This document shows positions 1 through 8,401 of a stretch of DNA of 64,000 bases, piece by piece. Source of the stretch: Nitrosomonadales bacterium (GTDB lineage: Bacteria > Pseudomonadota > Gammaproteobacteria > Burkholderiales > Gallionellaceae); contig JACRAT010000005.1 of NCBI GenBank assembly GCA_016234685.1, positions 62,001-126,000 on the forward strand, in the 5' to 3' direction. The notes below the pieces were generated by a model. The model did no database searches. It worked only from the letters and a program-made list of their open reading frames with translations, and was not told the DNA's origin. Both the position numbers and the translations under genes were made by a program. Within the stretch, counting starts at the first letter, position 1; the number at the start of each line of letters is the position of its first letter.

Positions 1-856
1 GCGCCAGCCGCGCCCAGGCTTCATGGCGCAGGGTTTTGGCAGCCATCACGCTGTCGATGCCACAGAGCGTGATGCCGCGCAAGATGAAGGGCGCGACGGT
101 GGACGGAAAATCCATGCCGCCCGCCAAGCCGCAGGCTGCCACTGCACCGCCGTAACGAGTAGTGGCACAGGCGTTGGCCAACGTGTGGCTGCCCACGCTG
201 TCGATCACGCCCGCCCAGCGTTCTTTGCCCAGCGGCTTGCTAGGGGATGAAAGCTCGGCGCGGTCTATCACTTCGGCAGCGCCCAGCGCCTTGAGATGGT
301 AGGCTTCCGCCAAGCGCCCAGTGGAGGCGACCACCTGATAGCCCAGCTTCGCCAGCAGCGCCACCGCCACACTACCCACACCGCCGTTCGCACCCGTCAC
401 CAGCACCTCGCCCTGCTCGGGGCTAAGCCCGTGTTTTTCCAGCGCCAGCACGCACAACATCGCGGTGTAACCCGCCGTGCCGATCGCCATCGTCTGCCGT
501 GCAGTGAAGCCCGCCGGACGCGCGATCAGCCAATCGCCACGCACTCGCGCCAACTCCGCCAGTCCGCCGCAATGCGTCTCGCCCACCCTCCAGCCGTTGA
601 GGATCACCGCATCGCCCACCTGCCAAGCCGGGTCGCGGCTCTCCAGCACCGTCCCCGCCAAGTCGATGCCGGGGATCATCGGAAAGCGCCGCACCACCGG
701 CGCTTTGCCCGTGATCGCCAGTGCGTCCTTGTAATTGACGGTAGACCACTCCACCCGCACCAACACCTCGCCCTCGGGCAGGATGGAGGCGTCGGTGGAT
801 CGCAACTCGGCGTGATAGCCGCTGCCGTCTTTGCTGATGAGGATGGCAGGAAACAT
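1..856 (-). CDS. acuI: AcuI/YhdH-type zinc-free quinone oxidoreductase (acryloyl-CoA reductase family), C-terminus cut by window edge
   Basis: The reading frame starts at an ATG (854-856, minus strand) and stays open to the window edge, giving 285 residues. The protein begins [18 protein letters not shown] and carries a GroES-like N-terminal half followed by a Rossmann segment with [16 protein letters not shown] near residue 150. The late segment [20 protein letters not shown] resembles the end of E. coli YhdH (about 325 aa), so about 40 residues are missing. The family comprises NADPH-dependent medium-chain reductases that reduce acryloyl-CoA or related enones. The zinc-ligand pattern of true alcohol dehydrogenases is not seen. 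Family is confident; the exact substrate is inferred. Confidence 0.85.
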   Translation of the reverse strand, partial: MFPAILISKDGSGYHAELRSTDASILPEGEVLVRVEWSTVNYKDALAITGKAPVVRRFPMIPGIDLAGTVLESRDPAWQVGDAVILNGWRVGETHCGGLAELARVRGDWLIARPAGFTARQTMAIGTAGYTAMLCVLALEKHGLSPEQGEVLVTGANGGVGSVAVALLAKLGYQVVASTGRLAEAYHLKALGAAEVIDRAELSSPSKPLGKERWAGVIDSVGSHTLANACATTRYGGAVAACGLAGGMDFPSTVAPFILRGITLCGIDSVMAAKTLRHEAWARLA

Positions 857-903
857 GGGGATCTCGCAGGGAGTGCCGCAGCACGATGCTGTCGATTCTA
901 GCC

Positions 904-1019
904 GCGCGGACGAGTCCGCGCACTCCAAAGGGGGCGGTAGCCCGGATGTAACGCAGTGGAATCCGGGGAGGGGCAGCGCTCCGAATCTCCCGGATTTCGC
1001 GGAGCTATATTCGGGCTAC
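904..1019. repeat. REP-like intergenic repeats (two adjacent inverted repeats)
   Basis: 904-921 is a short palindrome (arms GCGCGGA/TCCGCGC) followed by CACTCC, a shortened relative of the perfect palindrome at 25334-25361. 937-947 (GTAGCCCGGAT) pairs with 1009-1019 (ATTCGGGCTAC), 10 of 11 bases, closing a loop with further CCGG-rich matches. No gene is seen here. It lies between the start of the oxidoreductase gene and the end of mntA, so it could act as a terminator for mntA, but it has no T-run. Confidence 0.6.
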
Positions 1020-1342
1020 ACAGACTGCACCACCACATAGTTCGCCGCAATTTCGCGATGGAATTCGGCGGGGATGCTGGCCCAATCGACCAGTTGCACG
1101 ATGATGGGCAGATCACTTGCGGAGAACGCCTCGATCACGTCGGGCAGATTGGTCTGTCTGCGGCGCAGATCGTCCGGCTGCCGCACCACGAGATCGAGGT
1201 CGCTGGCGGCGTAGCAATCGCCGTTGACCCGGCTGCCATACGCCCACACCTCCGCTTGCGGAAGATGCGTGCGCAAGATGTCCTGCACCATTTTCAGGTA
1301 AGGCGCGGGCAACTCCAGCCGCGCCGCTTCAGTCGTCGGCAT
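1016..1342 (-). CDS. mntA: MntA-like antitoxin, minimal nucleotidyltransferase (MNT domain)
   Basis: 108 aa. Residues 39-55 show GSRVNGDCYAASDLD, which fits GSX10DXD of minimal nucleotidyltransferases, with both catalytic aspartates intact. In the characterised HepT-MntA systems this enzyme adds AMP units to a tyrosine in the HEPN partner and so neutralises its RNase activity. The gene overlaps the end of the upstream HEPN gene by 14 bp, so the pair is one translationally coupled unit with the toxin first. The family is secure; that the pair works as a toxin-antitoxin in this organism is inferred from family knowledge. Confidence 0.85.
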   Translation of the reverse strand: MPTTEAARLELPAPYLKMVQDILRTHLPQAEVWAYGSRVNGDCYAASDLDLVVRQPDDLRRRQTNLPDVIEAFSASDLPIIVQLVDWASIPAEFHREIAANYVVVQSV

Positions 1343-1775
1343 CGGCGCTTTCCTTGCCCAGCTTGCGTTGCAGCGTATCGGCCAGCGTAGCGATGTCCTG
1401 CAAAAAGGCGGGGATCAGCACCAGCGTCTCCTGCGCGAACTGCTCGCCGTAATCGTGTGCGGTGTTGTTGCGATTATCCCGATAGCGGAACCAGCGCTCT
1501 ACCTCGGCCAAGCTCATCAAGTCATGCACCGCCGCCAGCCGCAGCACATCCTTGATCGGCAACGCCTCCAGCTTGTTGCTGCTGTGACCGTACACCTTGA
1601 GGGATTTCTTCAACAGCTTGAATGCCGTCTCCTGCGTCAGCTCGTAGCTCTTCACGATAGCGTTGCGGAACACCTCTTGGGCTATGCTCCCCGCCTCGGC
1701 CTGCTGGTAAAGCGCCAGCGAAGAAGCCAGCGTCTGCATACAGCGTTGTAGGTGTTCGACGTTCAGATACAGCAT
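1329..1775 (-). CDS. hepT: HepT-like HEPN toxin (HI0074 family, RNase)
   Basis: 148 aa, all-helical, with RNNTAHDY near residues 101-108. This matches the RX4HXY signature of HEPN ribonucleases, in which the Arg and His are catalytic and the Tyr is the residue AMPylated by MntA. It is therefore predicted to be an active RNA-cutting toxin rather than a degenerate relative. It starts at ATG 1773-1775 and its end overlaps mntA by 14 bp. No clear ribosome-binding site is visible. Older names are 'nucleotidyltransferase substrate-binding protein' or HI0074. Confidence 0.85.
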   Translation of the reverse strand: MLYLNVEHLQRCMQTLASSLALYQQAEAGSIAQEVFRNAIVKSYELTQETAFKLLKKSLKVYGHSSNKLEALPIKDVLRLAAVHDLMSLAEVERWFRYRDNRNNTAHDYGEQFAQETLVLIPAFLQDIATLADTLQRKLGKESADADD

Positions 1776-1797
1776 GTAGGTTTCACGGCTTCAGTTT

Positions 1798-1881
1798 GTA
1801 GGGTGCGAAGCGCAGCGCATTGCACCGGATGTTTGGCGTTTATCACATACGGCGCAATGCCAGTTGGTTAGTGCGCCCTAC
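1798..1881. repeat. REP-like inverted repeat
   Basis: GTAGGGTGCG at 1798-1807 faces TGCGCCCTAC at 1872-1881 (8 of 10 paired). The material between them includes GCGCAGCGCATTGC and GGCGCAATGCC, which can also fold back. It lies between hepT and the 60-aa gene, just touching that gene's 3' end. Confidence 0.5.
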
Positions 1882-2060
1882 GCTGGCTTACTTTGATAGT
1901 TCGCTTGGTCAGGCAATAACTCAATTGGCGGTTTGACCTCTCGGTCAATGTAATCCTGTGGATCAAGTGACAAGGAGTTGCCGAAAGGGTCGGCGACTTG
2001 CACGCCATGTATTGTTCCGTCTTCGTAGCGCTGAACATACAAGCCAGTGTAGCTGCTCAT
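1878..2060 (-). CDS. small hypothetical protein, 60 aa
   Basis: The ATG at 2058-2060 is preceded by AAAGGAA on the minus strand at a good distance, which supports real translation. The product is soluble, with a beta-like pattern (YTGLYVQRYEDGTIHGVQVADPFGN) and an acidic-proline C-terminal half. I do not recognise the family. Its last codons overlap the right arm of the adjacent REP-like repeat. It may form a small operon with the 40-aa frame upstream (2095-2217). Confidence 0.5.
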   Translation of the reverse strand: MSSYTGLYVQRYEDGTIHGVQVADPFGNSLSLDPQDYIDREVKPPIELLPDQANYQSKPA

Positions 2061-2094
2061 TTGATTTCCTTTGTCATTTGTTAAGAGAGAAACA

Positions 2095-2217
2095 CTAAAC
2101 TAAGGATACATAGGGTCGGGTGGGGAATACTCCGCACACTCCCAGCAGTGAAGCAACGGCTAAACCAACCACCCCTCGTTTGATTTTCAGCTTAAGTTTA
2201 ATGACAATTTTTGCCAT
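2095..2217 (-). CDS. possible 40-aa membrane peptide
   Basis: A frame of 40 codons starts at ATG 2215-2217, preceded by GGTAGGTG, which could serve as a ribosome-binding site. The peptide begins with a strongly basic stretch (MAKIVIKLKLKIKRG) followed by a hydrophobic run (VVGLAVASLLGVCGVF), so it would be a single-span or signal-like peptide. There is no family recognition. The evidence is frame, start context and hydrophobicity only. Confidence 0.35.
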   Translation of the reverse strand: MAKIVIKLKLKIKRGVVGLAVASLLGVCGVFPTRPYVSLV

Positions 2218-2429
2218 GGCTTTCACCTACCTTTCTCCGAATTTGGATCGGCTTTGGACTACGTTTAACTGCTTCACGAGGCGGAATTGAACCGCCCACA
2301 CTTTGAATTTCTACCACTACGATAATCGATGAGTTGATAACTGAGTGATTTGGTTCGCCGTGCCACCCGCTCCTATGTACCCTCCATTCAATTTATACAT
2401 AACGTAATTTAGACACCCCTAAAAACAGC
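2218..2429. other. gene-free stretch
   Basis: AT-richer than its surroundings, with no convincing gene. It holds a 17-nt hairpin at 2280-2296 (GGCGG / CCGCC around a 7-nt loop) that looks like a tRNA T-arm, but there is no matching acceptor or anticodon arm around it. Confidence 0.4.
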
Positions 2430-3470
2430 CTACCGCACCTGCGTCTGATGCTCTTCCTCCACCCGTGCGCGGATCACGCCGATCTTGCTCACGGTCTCGC
2501 CCGCTGCCTGCAACTGGCTGACCGCTGCATCCGCGTCTGCTGCCGCAACGACGACGACCATGCCGATGCCGCAGTTGAAGGTGCGGTACATTTCTTGGGC
2601 TTCGACGTTGCCGCCTGCTTGCAGCCAGCGGAACAGTTTGGGCATTTGCCAGGTGGTGGAGTCGATGTCAGCGACGACGTTGGCGGGCAGGACGCGCGGG
2701 ACGTTTTCGGTGATTCCGCCGCCGGTGATGTGGGCCATGCCTTTGATGGTGAGGGATTGCATCAGCGCCAGCAAGGGCTTCACGTACAAGCGGGTGGGAG
2801 CCATGATGCAGTCGGCCAGGCTGCGCTCGCCGTCGAAGGGCGCGTTCAGGTCTGGATTGCTGCGGGCGATGATCTTGCGTACCAGCGAGTAGCCGTTGGA
2901 GTGCGCGCCGTTGGAGGCCAAGCCCAGCACCACGTCGCTGGGGACGATGGTGTCGCCGGTGATGATTTTGCTCTTTTCCACCACGCCGACGGCGAAGCCG
3001 GCGAGGTCGTATTCGCCCACCGGGTACATGCCGGGCATCTCGGCGGTTTCGCCGCCGATCAGTGCGCAGCCGGATTGTTCGCAGCCGTAGGCGATGCCTT
3101 TGATGACTTCGGTGGCGGCGGGTACGTCGAGTTTGCCGCAGGCGAAGTAGTCGAGGAAGAACAGCGGCTCGGCGCCCTGCACTAGAATATCGTTCACGCT
3201 CATGGCGACGAGGTCGATACCGACGGTGTCGTGGCGGTTGAGTTCGAACGCCAGTTTGAGCTTGGTGCCCACGCCATCGGTGCCGGACACCAGCACCGGC
3301 TCTTTGTACTTTTTGGAGATTTCCACCAGTCCGCCGAAGCCGCCGATGCCGCTCAAGACTTCGGGGCGCATGGTGCGTTTTGCGAACGGTTTGATGTTTT
3401 CGACCAGTTGGTCACCGGCGTCGATGTCTACACCGGCGTCGCGGTAGGAGAGGGAGGCGTTCTGGTTCAA
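2430..3470 (-). CDS. purM: phosphoribosylformylglycinamidine cyclo-ligase (AIR synthetase)
   Basis: 346 aa, the usual length. It makes aminoimidazole ribotide from FGAM with ATP in purine synthesis. The N-terminus [14 protein letters not shown] and the block [16 protein letters not shown] are family hallmarks, followed by [16 protein letters not shown] near residue 250. The start is a TTG (3468-3470): an in-frame stop lies ten codons upstream and no ATG fits the conserved N-terminus. It is divergent from the permease gene at 3566, as in many betaproteobacteria. Confidence 0.97.
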   Translation of the reverse strand: MNQNASLSYRDAGVDIDAGDQLVENIKPFAKRTMRPEVLSGIGGFGGLVEISKKYKEPVLVSGTDGVGTKLKLAFELNRHDTVGIDLVAMSVNDILVQGAEPLFFLDYFACGKLDVPAATEVIKGIAYGCEQSGCALIGGETAEMPGMYPVGEYDLAGFAVGVVEKSKIITGDTIVPSDVVLGLASNGAHSNGYSLVRKIIARSNPDLNAPFDGERSLADCIMAPTRLYVKPLLALMQSLTIKGMAHITGGGITENVPRVLPANVVADIDSTTWQMPKLFRWLQAGGNVEAQEMYRTFNCGIGMVVVVAAADADAAVSQLQAAGETVSKIGVIRARVEEEHQTQVR

Positions 3471-3565
3471 GTTGAGTTCTCGCTTTCTTCAAGATAGAGT
3501 GCGGCCAAATACAAAGGCTTCAATTAATTCTTTTGTTGCAAAACTTGGCCCGGATTTTACCTTAA

Positions 3566-4612
3566 ATGACCCCGCAACGCTTTGCCGCCCTGCAATGGCT
3601 GGCCGTTCTTTCGGCCACGCTGGCGCTGCTCTATCTGCTCAGCCCTATCCTCACGCCCTTTGTCGCGGCGGCCATCCTCGCCTACATCGGTAATCCGCTG
3701 GTGGGGCGTTTGTGCGGCTGGGGTTGGTCGCGCACGCTGGCGACGGTGGCGGTGATGCTGGGCTGGGTCGCGCTGCTGGCGGGGCTGTTGCTGGTGATGT
3801 TGCCGCTGTTGCAGCAGGAAGTGGCGCTGCTGCTGGCGCGCGTGCCGGACTGGATCGAGCTGCTGCGTCAGCGTTGGTTGCCGCAACTGCTGGGCGACGA
3901 CGGGCAGGCGGACAGCGCTGCGCTGCGTGAATGGCTGGTCGGACACTGGCAGAGCGCGGGCGGCGTGGCGGGCAAGTTGCTGCCTTGGTTGGGCGACGGC
4001 AGCTCGGCGCTGTTCGGCCTGCTGATGAATCTGTTGCTGACGCCGGTGGTGCTGTTCTACCTGCTGCGCGATTGGGAGGTGCTGCTGGAGAAGCTCCGCG
4101 AACTGACCCCGCTGCGCCGCAAAGAGTCGGTGCGCGAAGTCGCCATCGAGGTGGATGGCGTGCTGGCTGAGTTCCTGCGCGGGCAGCTGTCGGTGATGCT
4201 GCTGATGTCGGTGTATTACGTTTGCGCGTTATGGCTGGCCGGGCTGGAGTTCGCCCTGCCCATCGGCCTGCTGGCCGGGATGCTGGTGTTCGTGCCGTAT
4301 CTCGGCATGGTCGCGGGCTTGGCACTGGCCACCTTGGCAGCGTTGAGCCAGTTCGATTCATTCAGCGGCGTGGTCATCGTGTGGGCGGCGTTCGGCATCG
4401 GCCAGTTGCTCGAAGGCATGGTGGTCACGCCCTGGCTGGTGGGTGAGCGCATCGGCTTGCATCCGCTGGCGGTGATCTTCGCCCTGCTGGCGTTCGGCCA
4501 GTTGTTCGGCTTCTTCGGCGTGCTGCTGGCGCTGCCGCTCTCCGCCGTGTTGCTGGTGGCTTTGCGCCACGCCCGCGACAGCTATCTGTCCAGCCCACTC
4601 TACCGGGATTGA
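3566..4612 (+). CDS. AI-2E family transporter (PerM-like membrane protein)
   Basis: 348 aa with about seven to eight membrane spans. The first is at residues 10-35, there are paired spans around 60-90, and a cluster of four lies in the last 140 residues. The conserved C-terminal pattern FVPYLGMVAGLALA, then EGMVVTPWLVGERIGLHPLAVIFALLAFG in shorter pieces, is typical of the family. Family members export small molecules, and AI-2 is only one proposed substrate, so the substrate here is unknown. The gene ends four bases before the ATG of hda, so the two are probably co-transcribed. Confidence 0.88.
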   Translation: MTPQRFAALQWLAVLSATLALLYLLSPILTPFVAAAILAYIGNPLVGRLCGWGWSRTLATVAVMLGWVALLAGLLLVMLPLLQQEVALLLARVPDWIELLRQRWLPQLLGDDGQADSAALREWLVGHWQSAGGVAGKLLPWLGDGSSALFGLLMNLLLTPVVLFYLLRDWEVLLEKLRELTPLRRKESVREVAIEVDGVLAEFLRGQLSVMLLMSVYYVCALWLAGLEFALPIGLLAGMLVFVPYLGMVAGLALATLAALSQFDSFSGVVIVWAAFGIGQLLEGMVVTPWLVGERIGLHPLAVIFALLAFGQLFGFFGVLLALPLSAVLLVALRHARDSYLSSPLYRD

Positions 4613-4614
4613 CG

Positions 4615-5268
4615 ATGACGCAACTGCTGCTTGGCATCGCGCCGGAATGGTCGCCCACGCTGGATAATTTCGTGCCGGGTCGCAACGACGAATTGCTGGC
4701 CCTGCTGCGACAGGCCTTGCTGGGCGAGGGCGAGCGCAGCCTGTATCTGTGGGGCGAAGCGGGGAGCGGCAGGACTCATCTGCTGCAAGCTCAGGTGGCG
4801 GCGGCGCAGGAACTCGGTCTGACGACGGAATATGCCACAGGCTGCGTGCCGGTCGCGGCGCAAGTGGTGGCGGTGGACGATGTCGAGCGGCTGGACGGCG
4901 CGGCGCAAATCGAACTGTTCGCGCTCTACAACCAGATGCGTGAGAACGGCAGCCTGTTGTTGGTGAGCGGTTTGGCCGCGCCGATGCAGTTGGAGCTGCG
5001 CGACGATCTGCGCACTCGCCTCGGCTGGGGCTTGGTCTATCAGGTTCACGGACTTTCCGAGACGGAGAAGGCGGAAGCGTTGCTGCGTCATGCTGCCGCG
5101 CGCGGTTTCGAGTTGCCCGCCGAACTCACTCAATACCTGCTGCGCCACGGGCGGCGCGATCTGCCCTCACTGCTGGCCACGCTGGACGCGCTGGACGAAG
5201 CCAGCCTGCGTCTGCACCGCACGCCGTCCATTCCGCTGCTGCGCGAGGTGATGCAGGCGGGCGGCTAG
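4615..5268 (+). CDS. hda: DnaA regulatory inactivator Hda
   Basis: 217 aa from ATG 4615. A TTG six bases upstream overlaps the permease stop and is less likely. The product is a short AAA+ protein related to DnaA domain III: Walker A GEAGSGRTHLL near residue 48, Walker B VVAVDDVERL near 85, sensor region LRDDLRTRLGWG near 130. In known systems Hda binds the beta clamp and promotes hydrolysis of DnaA-ATP; the N-terminal QLLLGI fits a clamp-binding motif. Its stop codon overlaps the stop of the convergent fimV-like gene by 4 bp. Confidence 0.93.
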   Translation: MTQLLLGIAPEWSPTLDNFVPGRNDELLALLRQALLGEGERSLYLWGEAGSGRTHLLQAQVAAAQELGLTTEYATGCVPVAAQVVAVDDVERLDGAAQIELFALYNQMRENGSLLLVSGLAAPMQLELRDDLRTRLGWGLVYQVHGLSETEKAEALLRHAAARGFELPAELTQYLLRHGRRDLPSLLATLDALDEASLRLHRTPSIPLLREVMQAGG

Positions 5269-7124
5269 ACCATCGCTTCTTGGTGCTGGATGTGCAGCGC
5301 CTCGTCGAGCTGGGCTTGGGTGATCTGCCCCAGCGAGAGCAAGAACCCGCCGAAACGCCCGTCGCGCTTGGGATGGAACTGGGCCAGCGCATCCATCAAC
5401 TCCTCTTCCGATAGTGCGCCGATGTCCAGCAGGATGCCGCCTATCGGGCGGCGATGGGTCTTTTGCAGCGTCGTGCGCGGCACTTCGCTGGCCGATGAGG
5501 TCTGGCCGAAATACAGCGGATTGTCCTCGTCGATGCGATGGCCGAGCGCCTGCACTTCCTTCCAGTACAGCCCATCCCGGTCTATCGAAGCGAACTGCCG
5601 GGCAGCTTGCTCGAAGTCGTCGCGGCGGTCGAGCGAGCTGTAGATGGACAGCAGCAACAGCCAAGCCTGCGATTTCTCCGGCGATTCTTCGATCAGCTTG
5701 GTCAGTATCTTCACGGCGAGATCGGGGTGTCCGTGAACGGCGTACAGCTCGGCCTCTTCGATCATCGAATCGGTTTCGGAAGAAAAGTCCTGCTCGGCCT
5801 GCGTCATCTCCTGTTGCGGAGGTTCGGCGACGACCGGGCTGTGCACGGCCTGGATGCTGGGTTCTTCTCGCATCGGCTGCGCTTCGATGACGGCGGGCGC
5901 GGGCGGTGCGACGGGGACGACCACCGGCTGGGGGGGCTTCGCCGCCACCGTGGCGGGCTGCTCCAGAATGTCTTCCTTGGGATGCTGCCAGATGTCCTCG
6001 CCAGTCCAGCGTTGCTTGATCTTTTGCTGATAGAAACGCAGCCCCAGCAGTGCCACCAGCAGCGCCGATAGTCCCACGGCCAGATAAGTGGTCAGGCTGG
6101 TCTCCGGTGCGGGCTGCGGAGGAGGGGGCGTTTTGGCGGGCGGATTCTTGGCGGTAGGTGCAGCTTGCGGCGCTGCGGCGGCAGCAGGTTGTGATGCGAC
6201 GGGGGCCGGGGCGGGTTGCGAAGCAGGTGCTTCTGCGGCTTCCGTCATCGGTTGGGTCATCTTCAGCTTCAGCCGGATCTCGCTCAGCTCGCTTTGCAGG
6301 TCTTTCACCTGTTGTTGCAGGGCAAGCACATCCGAGGTGCGATCATCGGCGGCATCCAGTTGTTTTTGTTGCGCCAGCAACTGCGCGCGTTCCTCTTTGC
6401 TGATCCGTCCCAGACGCGAGGTGTCGATAGAGCCGGTGGACAGGCGCAGGTGGAAACTGCCGTTCTCGGTGGGCGCGGTGCGGCGGGCGGGCGCTGCGAT
6501 ACTGTGGGATTCGGCGGGTTGAGTGGGTTTCGGGGTGACAGCCGGGCGTGGTGCGAATCTGCGCGGCGCGGCGGGTGTGGCGGGCGCTGCGGCAGAGGCC
6601 GTCGGCGCGTCTATCCAGCGTGAATCGGCGGGCACTTCGACAGACGGCTCAGGGTTGGCCGAGGTGCGCGGCAGCTCCGGGGCAAGATCTGGTAGGGCGA
6701 CGAAACTGCGGCTGATGCTGCCTTGCCCGGCGCATTTCACCTGAAGTTGCAAACGGATGAACGGGCTGTTGAGCGCCTGCGTGCCTCGGATGACGAGGCG
6801 CGGGCTACTGCCGTCGTTTTGCAGTGCGAGCTGGGCCTGAGTCAGATATTCGTCGGCGTTCTGCGCATCGGGTACGGTCAGCGAGAAACAGCTATCGTCT
6901 ACCGATTCGCCGGGGGCGAGATTGAGCGCGACACGGGCGACCAGCGGGTGGCCCAGCGCGCTGCGCAGTTCGAGATCGCCGATGCTCAGAGCGAGGGCAG
7001 AGTTCGGTAGTGCGAGCCAGACCGCCAGTGCCAGCGTGGATGCAGCGGGCAAGGCGTGCCGAGTCTCGCGGCGCGTGTCCGTCGCCCGAGCTATCCCGGC
7101 TGGTCGTGTATGTCCGAAATCCAT
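5265..7124 (-). CDS. FimV-like inner-membrane protein with coiled coil and C-terminal TPR-like region
   Basis: 619 aa. A hydrophobic export segment ends near residue 46, followed by a FimV N-terminal domain (LSIGDLELRSALGHPLVARV). Next come a Pro/Ala-rich stretch, a coiled coil at about 235-290, a single membrane span at about 343-365, an acidic Pro-rich cytoplasmic linker and a TPR-like helix pair at about 450-510 (EEAELYAVHGHPDLAVKIL). The last 60 residues hold two LG-x-hydrophobic-QL-AL-x-Q repeats resembling the MshE N-terminal fold. FimV organises cell poles and type IV pili in Pseudomonas. No LysM domain is evident. The start may lie internally because the N-terminal 25 residues are unusually polar. 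Confidence 0.75.
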   Translation of the reverse strand: MDFGHTRPAGIARATDTRRETRHALPAASTLALAVWLALPNSALALSIGDLELRSALGHPLVARVALNLAPGESVDDSCFSLTVPDAQNADEYLTQAQLALQNDGSSPRLVIRGTQALNSPFIRLQLQVKCAGQGSISRSFVALPDLAPELPRTSANPEPSVEVPADSRWIDAPTASAAAPATPAAPRRFAPRPAVTPKPTQPAESHSIAAPARRTAPTENGSFHLRLSTGSIDTSRLGRISKEERAQLLAQQKQLDAADDRTSDVLALQQQVKDLQSELSEIRLKLKMTQPMTEAAEAPASQPAPAPVASQPAAAAAPQAAPTAKNPPAKTPPPPQPAPETSLTTYLAVGLSALLVALLGLRFYQQKIKQRWTGEDIWQHPKEDILEQPATVAAKPPQPVVVPVAPPAPAVIEAQPMREEPSIQAVHSPVVAEPPQQEMTQAEQDFSSETDSMIEEAELYAVHGHPDLAVKILTKLIEESPEKSQAWLLLLSIYSSLDRRDDFEQAARQFASIDRDGLYWKEVQALGHRIDEDNPLYFGQTSSASEVPRTTLQKTHRRPIGGILLDIGALSEEELMDALAQFHPKRDGRFGGFLLSLGQITQAQLDEALHIQHQEAMV

Positions 7125-7309
7125 GCATCCCCCTGTTGTCGGTAGAGCCGTCTGGCTTAGCGGTCGTGCCTATATTCTCGGCGCGCGCGAATCTGGTATT
7201 GTTCGGCCTCGCTGGCTTTCCGGTAGTCTTCCTGCGCCGCATTATAGCTTGATGGATGCGGCTGACGGCAAGCCGGTTGCCGTATCGGTCATTGAGTTTG
7301 GAGTTGAAA

Positions 7310-7972
7310 TTGAATCTGGTTTTATTTGATCTGGATAACACGCTGTTGACGGGCGACAGCGATTTCGAGTGGGCGCAGTTTTTGATCTCCATCGGCGTGC
7401 TCGATCGTGAGCTGTTCGAGGCGAAGAATCTGCACTTTTACGAGCAGTACAAGGCGGGCACGCTGAACATCCACGAGTTCCTCGACTTTCAGTTGAAGCC
7501 GCTGTCGCGTCACTCGCGCAAGCAACTGGACGCTTGGCACGAGGATTTCATGCGCGACAAGATCCGCCCGATGATGGGGCAGGCGGCGCGCGCGCTGGTC
7601 GAGAAGCACCGCGCGGCGGGCGATGTCTGCGTCGTCATCACCGCCACCAATAGCTTTGTCACCGCACCGATCGCCCGCGAATTCGGCATCGAACACCTCA
7701 TCGCCACCGAGCCTGAACACCGCGACGGCGAATTCACCGGCGGCGTGGCGGGCGTGCCCAGCTTCCGCGAAGGCAAGATCATCCGGCTGGAACAATGGCT
7801 GGAGGCGCGCGACTGGGGCTGGGCCAGCTTCGCCGACGCCACTTTTTACAGCGACTCGATGAACGACTTGCCGCTGCTGGAAAAGGTGCAGCACCCCGTT
7901 GCTGTCGATCCCGACGACCGCTTGCGGCAGCACGCCGAGCAGCAAGGCTGGCCGATCGTCAGCTTGCGTTAG
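7310..7972 (+). CDS. HAD-superfamily phosphatase, subclass IB (SerB/CicA-like)
   Basis: About 220 aa from a TTG at 7310 preceded by GGAG (7300-7303); a longer frame from 7256 lacks a good start context. Motif I is FDLDNTLL, motif II ITATNSF, and motif III/IV are GKII with YSDSMNDLPLLE. These are the four catalytic HAD blocks and are all intact. Similar proteins hydrolyse phosphoserine, phosphorylated histidinol or lipids, so the substrate cannot be fixed. In many betaproteobacteria this gene sits between hda and pcnB, as here. Confidence 0.88.
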   Translation: MNLVLFDLDNTLLTGDSDFEWAQFLISIGVLDRELFEAKNLHFYEQYKAGTLNIHEFLDFQLKPLSRHSRKQLDAWHEDFMRDKIRPMMGQAARALVEKHRAAGDVCVVITATNSFVTAPIAREFGIEHLIATEPEHRDGEFTGGVAGVPSFREGKIIRLEQWLEARDWGWASFADATFYSDSMNDLPLLEKVQHPVAVDPDDRLRQHAEQQGWPIVSLR

Positions 7973-8045
7973 CCCTATAATCCAGTTCCGGTCGTCAGGC
8001 CGGAAACCGGTTGTTCCCACAAGAACTTATTGAAAGGAGTAAACC

Positions 8046-8348
8046 ATGAAGAAGCTGATCTCTCTCATCGCTCTGGGTTTGATCGTCTCCGTTTCACTTC
8101 CCGCCGGGGCGGGTGAGCAGCAGAGCAAAATGAAGTCCTGCAATGCCGATGCCAAGGAAAAAGCACTCAAAGGCGATGAGCGCAAGATGTTTATGAAGGG
8201 CTGTCTGAGCAAGGATGGCGGTGCGCCTGCCGATGCGGCCAAGGCCACGCAGCGCGAAAAGATGAAAGCTTGCAATGCGGGGGCGAAAGACCGTGCGCTG
8301 AAGGGCGACGAGCGCAAGGCGTTCATGAGTCAGTGCCTGAAGGGCTGA
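8046..8348 (+). CDS. psiF: PsiF repeat-containing periplasmic protein
   Basis: 100 aa with a signal peptide (MKKLISLIALGLIVSVSLPAGAG) and two copies of the PsiF repeat, C(N)A(D/G)AK-K/R-ALKGDERK-FM--CL, at about residues 35-57 and 76-98. Each has two conserved Cys residues. The family was first named for phosphate-starvation induction in E. coli; the function is unknown. AAAGGAG lies six bases before the ATG. A hairpin terminator follows directly, so it is probably a single-gene unit. Confidence 0.9.
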   Translation: MKKLISLIALGLIVSVSLPAGAGEQQSKMKSCNADAKEKALKGDERKMFMKGCLSKDGGAPADAAKATQREKMKACNAGAKDRALKGDERKAFMSQCLKG

Positions 8349-8372
8349 TCGTTCATTCACTCACTCACTCCG

Positions 8373-8397
8373 AGGGCGTGGTTAGCGCCCTTTTTTA
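8373..8397 (+). terminator. rho-independent terminator of psiF
   Basis: AGGGCG, 6-nt loop, CGCCCT-type stem followed by six T residues. It ends five bases before the ATG of the next gene, so the ABC permease gene either has its own start signals within this hairpin region or depends on read-through. Confidence 0.8.
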
Positions 8398-8401
8398 TTC
8401 C

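Noticed and set aside
2280-2296. Hairpin resembling a tRNA T-arm
   Set aside because: No acceptor stem, D-arm or anticodon arm can be fitted around it on either strand, and the expected CCA-side acceptor sequence does not pair with anything about 65 bases upstream.
8270-8401. Longer start for the ABC permease overlapping psiF
   Set aside because: It would run through the psiF end and its terminator; the hydrophobic N-terminus typical of the family begins at ATG 8402.
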